DNA of 64,000 bases. Source: Schistocerca nitens. Its lineage: Eukaryota; Arthropoda; Insecta; Orthoptera; Acrididae. Numbering within the stretch: the first letter of the stretch is position 1; the number at the start of each line of letters is the position of its first letter. The position numbers and the translations under genes are program-made. The stretch covers positions 710,673,389-710,737,388 of the forward strand of contig NC_064616.1 in assembly GCF_023898315.1 (NCBI RefSeq), read 5' to 3'. This document shows, one piece after another, positions 55,986-64,000 of this stretch. The notes beneath the pieces are model-generated. The model did not search any database, had not been told where the DNA came from, and saw only the letters and a list, made by a program, of their open reading frames with translations.

Positions 55986-57381
55986 CATTACTGGCCATTA
56001 AAAATGCTACACCACGAAGATGACGTGCTACAGACGTGAAATTTAACCAACAGGAAGAAGATGCAGTGATATGCAAATGATTAGCTTTTCAGAGCATTCA
56101 CACAAGGTTGGCGCCAGTGGCGACACCTACAACGTGCTGACATGAGGAAAGTTTCCAGCCGATTTCTCATACACAAACAGCAGTTGATCGGCGTTACCTG
56201 GTGAAACGTTGTTGTGATGCCTCGTGTAAGGAGGAGAAATGCGTACCATCACGTTTCCGACTTTGATAAAGATCGGATTGTAGCCTATCGCGATTGCTGT
56301 TTATCGTATCGCGACATTGCTGCTCGCGTTGGTCGAGATCCAATGACTGTTAGCAGAATATGGAATCGGTGGGTTCAGGAGGGTAATACGGAACGACGTG
56401 CTGGATCCCAACGGCCTCGTATCACTAGCAGTCGAGATGACAGGCATCTTATCCGCATGGCTGTAACGGATCGTGCAGCCACGTCTCGATCCCTGAGTCA
56501 ACAGATTGGGTCGTTTACAAGACAACAACCACCTGCACGAACAGTTCGACAACGTTTGCAGCAGCATGGTCTATCAGCTCGGAGACCATGACTGCGGTTA
56601 CCCTTGACGCTGCATCACAGACAGGAGAGCATGCGATGGTGTACTCAACGACGAACCTGGGTGCACGAATGGCAAAACGTCATATTTTTCGGATGAATCC
56701 AGGTTCCGTTTACAGCATCATGATGGTCGCATTCGTGTTTGGCGACATCATGGTGAACGCACATTGGAAGCGTGTATTCGTCATCGCTACACTGGCGTAT
56801 CACCCGGCGTGATGGTGTGGGGTGCCATTGGTTACACGTCTCGGTCACCTCTTGTTCGTATTGATGGCACTTTGAACAGATGACGTTACATTTCAGATGT
56901 GTTACGACCCGTGGCTCTACCCTTCATTCGTTCCCTGCGAAATCCTACATTTCAGCAGGATTATGCACGACCGCATGTTGCAGGTCCTGTACGGGCCTTT
57001 CTGGATACAGAAAATGTTCGACTGCTGCCCTGGCCAGCACATTCTCCAGATCTCTCACCAATTGAAAACGTCTGGTCAATGGTGGCCGAGCAGGTGGCTC
57101 GTCACAATACTCTTGATGAACTGTGGTATCGTGTTGAAGCCGCATGGGCAGCTGTACCTGTGCACGCCATCCAAGCTCTGTTTGACTCAATGCCCAGGCG
57201 TATCAGTGCCGTTATTACGGCCAGAAGTGGTTGTTCTGGGTACTGATTTCTCAGGATCTATGCACCCAAATTTGGTGAAAATGTAATCACATGTCAGTTC
57301 TAGTATAATATATGTGTCCAATGAATACCCGTTTATCATCTGCATTTCTTCTTGGTGTAGAAATTTTAATGGCCAATGGTG
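55986..57381 (+). mobile_element. Full-length Tc1-like transposon (1,396 bp) inside the LINE
   Basis: TA target duplication (55984-55985 and 57382-57383). Inverted ends: left cattactggccattaaaa, right ttttaatggccaatggtg. It lies 34 bp from the SINE duplicate and splits the reverse transcriptase of the minus-strand LINE, so it is younger than the LINE. Confidence 0.93.
56214..57246 (+). pseudogene. Tc1-like DD34E transposase, frame-broken
   Basis: The start near 56214-56217 gives MPRVRRRNAYHHVSDFDKDR, a helix-turn-helix SYRDIAARVGRDPMTVSRIW and AGSQRPRITSSRDDRHL. A stop follows at about 56589. The first catalytic block (the F-S-D-E-S-R-F region near 56685) is reached only by changing frame, because of an extra T in a T run. 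Another stop lies at about 56881. The last frame (56899-57246) has FQQDYARPHVAG and WPAHSPDLSPIENVW, with exactly 34 residues between Asp and Glu. The catalytic residues survive, so inactivation is recent relative to the other Tc1 copies here. Confidence 0.9.
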
Positions 57382-58604
57382 TAGATCAGGAACAACAGAT
57401 GTCCTATAACACTTCCTTGGGGAACGCCGGATATTACTTCTGTTTTACTCGATGACTTTCCGTCTATTACTACGAACTGTGACCTTTCTGACAGGAAATC
57501 ACAAATCCTGTGACACAACTGAGTCGGTACTCCGTAGGCACGCAGTTTGGTTAGAAGACGCTTGTGAGGAACGGTGTCGAAAGCCGTCTGGAAATCTAAA
57601 AATATGGAATCAATTTGACATCCCCTGTCGACAGCACTTATTACTTCATGAGTATAAAGACCTAGTTGTGTTTCACAAGAACGATATTTTCTGAATCCGT
57701 GCTGACTATATGTCAATAAATCGTTTTCTTCGAGGTACTTCATAATGTTCGAATGCAGTATATGTTCTAAAACCCTACTGCAAATCGACTTTAGTGACAG
57801 AGGCCTGTAGTTCAGCGGATTACTCCTACTTCCCTTTTTGTGTATTGGTGTGACTTGAGCAATTTTCCAGTCTTTAGGTACGGATCTTTCTTTGAGCGAG
57901 TGGTTGTGTATAATTGCTAAATATGGAGCTATTTTATCAGAATACTCTGAGAATAACCTGACTGGTATACAATCTGGACTGGAGGTCTTGCCTTTATTAA
58001 GTGATTTAAGCTGCTTTGTTACCCGAGGATATCTACTTCTATGTTTCTCATCTTGGCATTTGTTCTTGATTGGAATTCAGGAATATTTACTTCGTCTTCT
58101 TCGGTGAAGGAGTTTCGGAAAACCGTGTTTAACAACTCTGCTTTAGTGGCACTGTCATCAGTGACTTCGCCGTTGTTATCGCGCAGTGATGGTATTGATT
58201 GCGTCTTGCCACTGGTGTGCTTTATGTATGACCAGAATCTCTTTGGGTTTTCTGCCAGATTTCGAGACAGAATTTCGTTGTGGAGATTATTTAAAACATC
58301 TCGCATTGAAGTAAGCACTATATTTCGAACTTCTGTAAAACTTTGCCACTCTTGTGTGATTTCTTTACTGTCCTCTATCACTCCTCTCAAAGTGAATGAA
58401 ACCGTATTCTCTTATATCTATTACCCACAATCCATTCTTCGTTCTGAGAACATTCCATCCTCTTCTCTCTGTCCTAAGATAAAACGAACTGTGGCATAGT
58501 CTAAGGAAGGAATACTTTGGAAGCTTTTCACTTTTTTGTTTTCGGCTGCTGCACTCCTACCCATTCCTAAACCCCTGCCTCCTGCCTGCTACCCCTCTCT
58601 TGAA

Positions 58605-59950
58605 ATCTGCATCCACATCTACATGAATAATCCTCAATTCATAATTAAGTGTTTGGCAGGGGGTTATACGAACAACTGTCACATTATTTCTCTACCATTT
58701 CACTTTTAAAAAGTGCGTAAAAATAATGAACAACTTAACATTACCGTGCAACCACTAATGTCTCTTATCACAATGGTCGTGTCTCCAAAGTATGTCAGCG
58801 TAAACAAAATATCATTCCATTCAGCGGAGAAGGTAGGCGATTGGAATTGGAAAACACCTGGCTGCAATGTAAAATGCCGACGTTTCAATGACTTCCATCC
58901 TAACTCGTCTCAATATCCGTGATAAAATCTCCCCTGTTTCGCGAGAATGGAAAATGAACTGCCCTTCTTTGAACTTTTTCGATGTCTTCCGCCAGTCCTA
59001 CATCGCAGAGATCCCATACCACGCAGGAATACTCACGAAGACGAAGCACAAGTGTGTTGTAGGCGGTCACTTAAATTGATTTGTTGCATCTTCGACGTAT
59101 TCTACCAATAAAACGCTGTCTTTGGTTTTCCTTCCCCACCATATTATCCATGTGGCAGTTCCAATTGAAGTTGTTCGTGATCGTAGCTGCTAAATATTTA
59201 GTTGAATCGACAACGTTTAAATGCGACTGATTTATCGTGTAAGCGAACTTTAACGGAATTGTTTTGCCATTCATGTGGATAACCTCATACATTTTATTGT
59301 TTAGGGTCATTGTCGCATTTTGCAAAGTGAAGATATGTTTTCAACATTATTTTGCAATTTGCTTTGCTCTTCTGGTGAATTTACTTGACGGCAGCATTAC
59401 CTGCCACAAGTCTAAGAGAAATGTTATGATCGTCTGCTGAATAGTTAATAGATAACAGATATAGCACAAGTCTACATCACTTCACTTGCGGAATCACAGT
59501 CATAACTCCCATTTCATTAGGTGACGCAACGTCAATTACTGCGAATTGTGACCTTTCAGAAAGGAAATCACGAATCCAGTCGTACAACTGAGACGATAGT
59601 CCATAGGAAAGCAATGTGGTTAGCAGCAGCTTACTAGTAATGATTTCAAAATCCTTTTTGTAACTCTGTAAATACGGAATCAATTTGAAAACCTCTGTAC
59701 ACATTACGTGGTGCGAATTAACTACAAGCGGTGTCTCACAGGTGTGATGTGTGATGCTTTCCAAATCGATTCTGGTTTGACGTCAACAGGTAATGTATTT
59801 CGGGATGTTTCCTAACGTTGGAACAAAGTATTTGATCACATGTTCATGTCAATTAGATGGATCTGTAACTGAGTGGGTTTCATTTATTTTCTTTCGTATG
59901 AATTGCGGTGGTCTGTGCAACTTACCATTCTTCTCCCTCACCATAAATAC
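58605..59950 (-). mobile_element. Second CR1-like LINE, 5'-truncated, decayed
   Basis: Minus orientation. Tail complement gcatccacatctacatgaa at 58610, then 3' UTR and C-terminal region, then NNKMYEVIHMNGKTIPLKFA, VDSTKYLAATITNNFNWN and GKENQRQRFIGR (59071-59325), and YGLSSQLYDWIRDFLSERSQ near 59560. It is more diverged than its left neighbour. The FADD box region near 59420 is unreadable. The two LINEs are arranged head to tail, about 200 bp apart. Confidence 0.75.
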
Positions 59951-61035
59951 TAGAATTTCCTCATGATGTCGTAGGAAAAGTAATTAAGCGGTAACATCGT
60001 TGATGCACAAAATGCACTTCTAATCGGTTAGCCCATTCAAGAAATATATTGCCTGTAGAAACATAATCGTCCTGCTATGGCAGTGATTGGGTCATGACAA
60101 CATAGTGGAATATGTCTGGTGACGCTGTGATAGTTTTGCTAGTTTCTCGAATGACAGAATTATCCTGCAAGATGCATTTGATATATTCGTGATATACCAA
60201 TCAGAGATTGCAGTTTGATGTGTCATCGACATATCAAATACATGTTTACAGACTGGGGGAGCTTGCTTTCACGCAGCAACTACGACTAATCTCGTTGTCT
60301 ACATTGCGAATTAGCTGTATCAGCCATCACAAGGACAATGAGGAGGCGATGAACGCTGCTGCTGGCCGCTTGTTCCATGAACACGTCGACGCACTGTTAA
60401 CAGGAGGAGGCAGTAACTATCAGTTCCAAACTGGCGTGATAGTAGCATTTCACCTCCTCTGTGAGAGAGTTACAAACTGCTATATAGAACTCAGAACGAC
60501 ATCTTTAGAAATTTTGTCATCATAACTTTCAGTAATCAGTAGATCTAGAGGTAAGAAACCTAAAATACTGCAGAAGTGCTACTGAAAAGACACAAATAGG
60601 TTAATGAAATTGTATCACTGAATATTCTGTTAACTGTGTTTGATTCAGCAACTACTCCAGTGGCGGATACATACGGTTGCCCTCCCCCTCCCCCCCCCTT
60701 CAACCTTGATGGGCCAACGTATCGCCAACCGCGCGGCCGCCGCCGCCGCCGCCGCCGCCGCCACTCATCCCGCACGCTATTCGTTAGTTTCTTTCGTCAG
60801 TCGACTCGACTGAATCGAGTTATTGAGTAGCTGCACTTTCCTATGTAGCACGCGCGTCCGCGTCATCATATTCTATACGTTTCTATCTGCCACATATATA
60901 GCTAACACATACCTACGAGAGAAGTCGCGGCCATTCTAGTGATCTCGATACGTTGTTCTGTTAGCTCTTTAGCGCCCGCTCCTTGAGGTTTTTCTGTAGC
61001 CGCCACTGAACTACTCTCACAGCCACATAGTTGTG
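59951..61035. other. Unannotated interval with a (GCC)n run
   Basis: A 105-codon plus frame (60208-60525) has no motif I recognise. A C-rich run (about 60680-60700) and (GCC)n at about 60736-60762 make up the GC-rich part. No repeat is shared with the rest of the window. Confidence 0.4.
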
Positions 61036-61048
61036 TTTACATTGTAGT

Positions 61049-61252
61049 TCAAATGGTTGGTTCAAATGGCTCTGAGCACTATGGGACTCAACTGCTGAGG
61101 TCATTAGTCCCCTAGAACTTAGAACTAGTTAAACCTAACTAACCTAAGGACATCACTCACATCCATGCCCGAAGCAGGATTCGAACCTGCGACCGTAGCG
61201 GTCTCGCGGTTCCAGACTGCAGCGCCAGAACCGCGCGGCCACTTCGGCCGGC
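61049..61252 (-). mobile_element. Family A SINE
   Basis: Minus-strand full-length copy. Perfect 13-bp target duplication tttacattgtagt (61036-61048 and 61253-61265). Confidence 0.95.
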
Positions 61253-61314
61253 TTTACATTGTAGTCAGGTAAAGATACTTGAGTATGATAAAAGATTCAA
61301 TGTTTAATTAACAT

Positions 61315-61649
61315 GGCCAACGGCCTTGATGCAGTGGTAATACCGGTTCCCGCCAGATCACCGAAGTTAATCGCATTCGGGCTGCGCTACTACCTGGATG
61401 GGTGACCATCCGGTCTGCCGAGCGCTGTTGGCAAGCGAGGTGCACTCAGCCCTAGTAAGGCAAACTGAGGAGCTACCTGAATGAGAAGTAGCGGCTCCGG
61501 TCTTGGAAACTGACATACGGCCGGGAGAGCAGTGTGCTGACCATATGGCCCTTCATATCTACATCCATTGACACCTGTGAGGTCAGGATGACACAGCGGG
61601 CGGTCAGTAACGTTACGCCTTAATGGCCTGTTCTTGAGGAATTTAGTTT
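61315..61649 (+). mobile_element. 5S rRNA-derived SINE (SINE3-type)
   Basis: The first 120 bases (61315-61434) follow the 5S rRNA pattern: gccaacggcc at the start, gatcaccgaagttaa, cctggatgggtgaccatccg (the internal pol III promoter box region) and gctgttggc at the end. A non-5S body of about 215 bases follows, with gtgcactcagccctagtaag and gcggctccggtcttg. The target duplication tttaattaacatggcc (61303-61318) against tttaattaagatggcc (61650-61665) has one mismatch and overlaps the first bases of the element. It is not a functional 5S gene: it diverges internally and runs into the SINE body. Confidence 0.85.
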
Positions 61650-61665
61650 TTTAATTAAGATGGCC

Positions 61666-62261
61666 TTTCTTTGTATACTATTATGATGGGAGACCAGGTG
61701 TATTAGTGTACTGCCTGTTAATACGGTATCCCGATAGATTACTGACGAAAACAGACACAGACATCAGAGAAATTGTGAACAATATATTTCACCATATTAT
61801 CAAAAACCGTCTGATGATGCGTTAGTAGTTTTACGATCCCACGCATACAGCGACATTCTGATTCTGAGTTAGCTCACGTTCAAGGTGCAGTTGCCACAAC
61901 AAAAACAAACAAAAGGAAACAAAAACTAATTTTCTGTATGGTTGATCAATAAGGGACGAGAAAGGTGAACATATGCCGGTGCCAGATTAGAAGACGTGCG
62001 GTAGACATGATTGAAAAGCAAGTTCTTTGGTGCTTTCTTCCAAGTCACATTTGTTACTCTGCGAGTACAAGGCATCTCATTTGTTCGCAAAAAAAGGCCA
62101 ATTGTGAATGACACATCCCTCCGAAGCAGTTTCTAATACAAAACACTTTTGTGACACCAGATGTATATCAATAACAATAGGTTTTGTATACGTATACTGA
62201 CCATCGTTCGACATAATATTTGTTATGGCTTAACTGCTATTTTCTCCTTATGACGTTACCA
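61666..62261. other. Unannotated interval
   Basis: No gene or repeat recognised. The longest frame is 62 codons. Confidence 0.4.
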
Positions 62262-63829
62262 CACGGTAATTCAAATCACCACCAGGACAGTCTGATTTAA
62301 GTTTACGGTGGCCTCCTTCACTCTATTACGCCAATTGCCGGGCTCAGTCCTTTGAAAGGACACAGATGACTTCGATCCCTATGTTTTCAAGTTCAAAATG
62401 CGTTTAATATCGTTCCCGACGAGACGTTGTACCGTAATACTTCCTTTCTTTTAATCTGAGTATGACAACTGAAGGCAAGTATTGCACAAAGGTTAATTGG
62501 TCCTCACACTTGCCAATGATCAGATGTACTGTCATTGACCATAGTCCTAGTAAATCGTAGAAACATCCTTCATCAACACCTGTTTGTCTTCCTGAAGGTG
62601 GTGATCAATTTATCTCAAAACGATCATATTTAAAAAGATACAACTTGACTTCTCGATAGCACTCACTCCATACAGGGCACAGATGTTACGAATTGCCTCC
62701 ACTGCTTTCATCCTTTTATAAAACACAAACAGAATGTCACAAATGTTAAACATTATTTCGTTTTAGACTCCTTTATTAATGTGTAACCGACGATGAGCAT
62801 AACATTAAAAATGAGAAACATTCAAGTTGTCATGGCACGAGCCATACTACAAACCAGAACAGAATAAGGCCATAGTTAAATACCCTTATAGCAACATGCC
62901 ATACAAAATAGTCAGGGATTGTGCTGAAACATAGTATTATATCATACGTACCGTTGCATAATGTTATACTAACTTGATAATTCGAGCGCAGAAGAGTCCG
63001 CTGGATATCATAGACCCCATACCCGATGTGCTGCAATCACTTGAGTGGCCGCCGGTTTGTATCAAGCGGTCCTTGGCTGATGGCGCTGAACTGGTCTTAC
63101 CAGCCAAACACCCATGTTTCCGAATAATCTTTTCTATTCCTGGTTGGTTAGAAAAGACCAAAACGGTCTCTGAACTTCTGTCAGACTGGTGTCTTAGCAG
63201 GCAGAAGGAATATTACTTAAAAAAGAAAGGAAAAATGTGGATTTGATGTCATGGCTTTGCGTTCACACTGCATGACAATGAGTACCAGGTTATGAATAGG
63301 TTGTTGACAACAACAGATCAAGTGGGAGTCAACACTTCTTGTACTGTGTGCTGCATACCCCATTATGACAAAAACATTACGATAACATACGTGAAATTCG
63401 ATGGTTGGTTGGACTGAAGATAGCTTGGGCGTGGGGGGTTACCAGTGTTTAACAGCAACAAACATACCCTCCTCACCTCCAGCGACGCCAAGTAATGAAT
63501 GCAGGACTCTGCCATGGTTCCAAATCAACAAAAAACATCTCGATTCTCTACTGAGCGAAATAGAGTTTGATTAGTTTTGACTGTTAGAGGCGCAAGTTTC
63601 TGCTTCCAGAAACTCTGTTTCCATTCAGCTTTCTTAAACTATTAATGTTATTTTACTTCATGGACAAATCGTCATGTAATGTCAAAGTACCTTCATTTCT
63701 TATTCTAAGTGACCTTGAGATTCTAAAATACTAGCACTGGACTGGGGTTCGAGCTCCGATTCCTATTTTTCTGTGGGTTTGTACCTTTCGAGATGATACT
63801 GTCCCATCATTTTGTTGTTTGCTCACGAT
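62262..63829 (-). repeat. Segmental duplication, copy 3 (inverted, partial)
   Basis: The reverse complement matches 51640-53350 of copy 2 in order: gcatcgtgaggaaacaa near 63825, the SINE-free site near 63715, the C/G run near 63435, gttgacttccacttgat near 63330, the empty SINE site at 62871-62879, caagttgtatc near 62640 and ccaattaacctttg near 62495. It carries neither the family C SINE of copy 1 nor the family A SINE of copy 2. It is interrupted at about 63830 by the SINE at the window edge. Confidence 0.85.
62270..62430 (+). mobile_element. Degenerate family C SINE in copy 3
   Basis: gatttaagtttacggtgg, ttgccgggctcagtcctttg and aaaggacacagatgactt align with the family C body. Position and orientation correspond to the SINE at 53142-53350 in copy 2. 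Confidence 0.6.
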
Positions 63830-63844
63830 GCCAGACTTCTCCAA

Positions 63845-64000
63845 GTGTCCGCAGCTCGTGGTCGTGCGGTAGCGTTCTCGCTTCCCACGCCCGTGGTCCC
63901 GGGTTCGATTCCCGGCGGGGTCAGGGATTTTCTCTGCCTCGTGATGACTGGGTGTTGTGTGCTGTCCTTAGGTTAGTTAGGTTTAAGTAGTTCTAAGTTC
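63845..64000 (+). mobile_element. Modular tRNA-derived SINE, cut by the window end
   Basis: The tRNA-like head cgtggtcgtgcggtagcgtt and box B gggttcgattcccggc are followed by gggattttctctgcctcgtg and actgggtgttgtgt, as in family B, then by ccttaggttagttaggttta, the family A body. It therefore combines pieces of two families seen elsewhere in the window. Confidence 0.8.

Larger units (their letters stand above)
54980..58390 (-). pseudogene. Reverse transcriptase of the split CR1-like LINE
   Basis: Minus order: NLAENPKRFWSYIKHTSGKT and QSIPSLRDNNGEVTDDSATK (58019-58390), a region with KDWKIAQV and NPLNYRPLSL, then SQHGFRKYRSCETQLGL, FLDFQTAFDTVPHKRLL and VISGVPQGSVIGHLLFLIY (57366-57743). After the two insertions come RLRLFADDAVIYRLVKSS and WQLTLSKEKCEVIHM (55567-55745), then C-terminal codons and 3' UTR to 54980. 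The catalytic FADD box is intact, but frameshifts and insertions kill it. Confidence 0.88.
54912..58400 (-). mobile_element. CR1-like LINE, 5'-truncated, split by a SINE and a Tc1-like transposon
   Basis: Minus orientation. It ends in a gtagatgtagat tail (plus strand tatatctacatctacgtg at 54912) and its 3' UTR contains the complement of gtgcctggcagagggttcaa. Reading from 58400 down gives the linker, reverse transcriptase and C-terminus of the family at 11590-14690. Two later insertions, 55751-55951 (SINE) and 55986-57381 (Tc1-like), fall between the GVPQGS block and the FADD block. Host sequence without insertions is about 1.9 kb. Confidence 0.88.

Noticed and set aside
61315..61434. 5S rRNA gene
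   Set aside because: Internal bases diverge from 5S and the sequence continues into a SINE body with a target duplication.

Overview
This window looks like a stretch of a large, repeat-rich insect nuclear genome. The most likely source is an orthopteran, probably a Schistocerca-type locust. That is inference: the short tRNA-headed SINE that occurs here about a dozen times, whose 3' part reads ctctgagcactatgggactt on the reverse strand, is one I associate from memory with locust assemblies. No bacterial operon, ribosome-binding-site pattern, CRISPR array or free-standing RNA gene is visible. I find no convincing host protein-coding gene. Nearly every long reading frame that can be assigned belongs to a transposable element, and almost all are broken.

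Layout. 1-6.6 kb is the first copy of a segment found again at 47.1-52.6 kb (same orientation) and partly at 62.3-63.8 kb (inverted). Comparing the three copies dates several insertions, because sites filled in one copy are empty in another. 8-15.7 kb holds three SINEs, a jockey-like LINE fragment, two CR1-like LINEs (one with ORF1 esterase plus endonuclease plus reverse transcriptase) and a broken pogo/Tigger-like transposase. 15.7-19.5 kb is a very young Ty3/Gypsy element with identical LTRs but a large internal deletion. 20.0-22.8 kb holds a long-inverted-repeat MITE followed by LINE fragments. 22.8-25.9 kb is AT-rich and mostly unannotatable. 25.9-33.7 kb is a graveyard of Tc1-like transposons, several SINE families and a GC-rich repeat. 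34.3-37.8 kb is a second young Ty3/Gypsy element whose internal region is partly inverted and partly deleted between intact LTRs. 38-47 kb holds a small duplicated segment, LINE fragments, a second MITE and SINEs. 53.5-60 kb has a Tc1-like pseudogene and two CR1-like LINEs in tandem on the minus strand, one of them split by a SINE and a full-length Tc1-like transposon. 61-62 kb has a SINE and a 5S rRNA-derived SINE.

How the parts relate. The SINEs have no enzymes and presumably use LINE machinery. They show target-site duplications and, in two cases, the 5' truncation expected of that route. Both Ty3 elements have lost reverse transcriptase function, yet have canonical LTRs and 5-bp target duplications, so they were probably mobilised by intact relatives elsewhere in the genome. 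The DNA transposons are mostly dead: their DDE residues are mutated or their frames broken. The most informative signals are the A-inverted B-D structure of the second Ty3 element, the three-copy segment with its natural empty sites, the modular SINE at the right edge, and the MITE-LINE composite that occurs twice in opposite orientation.
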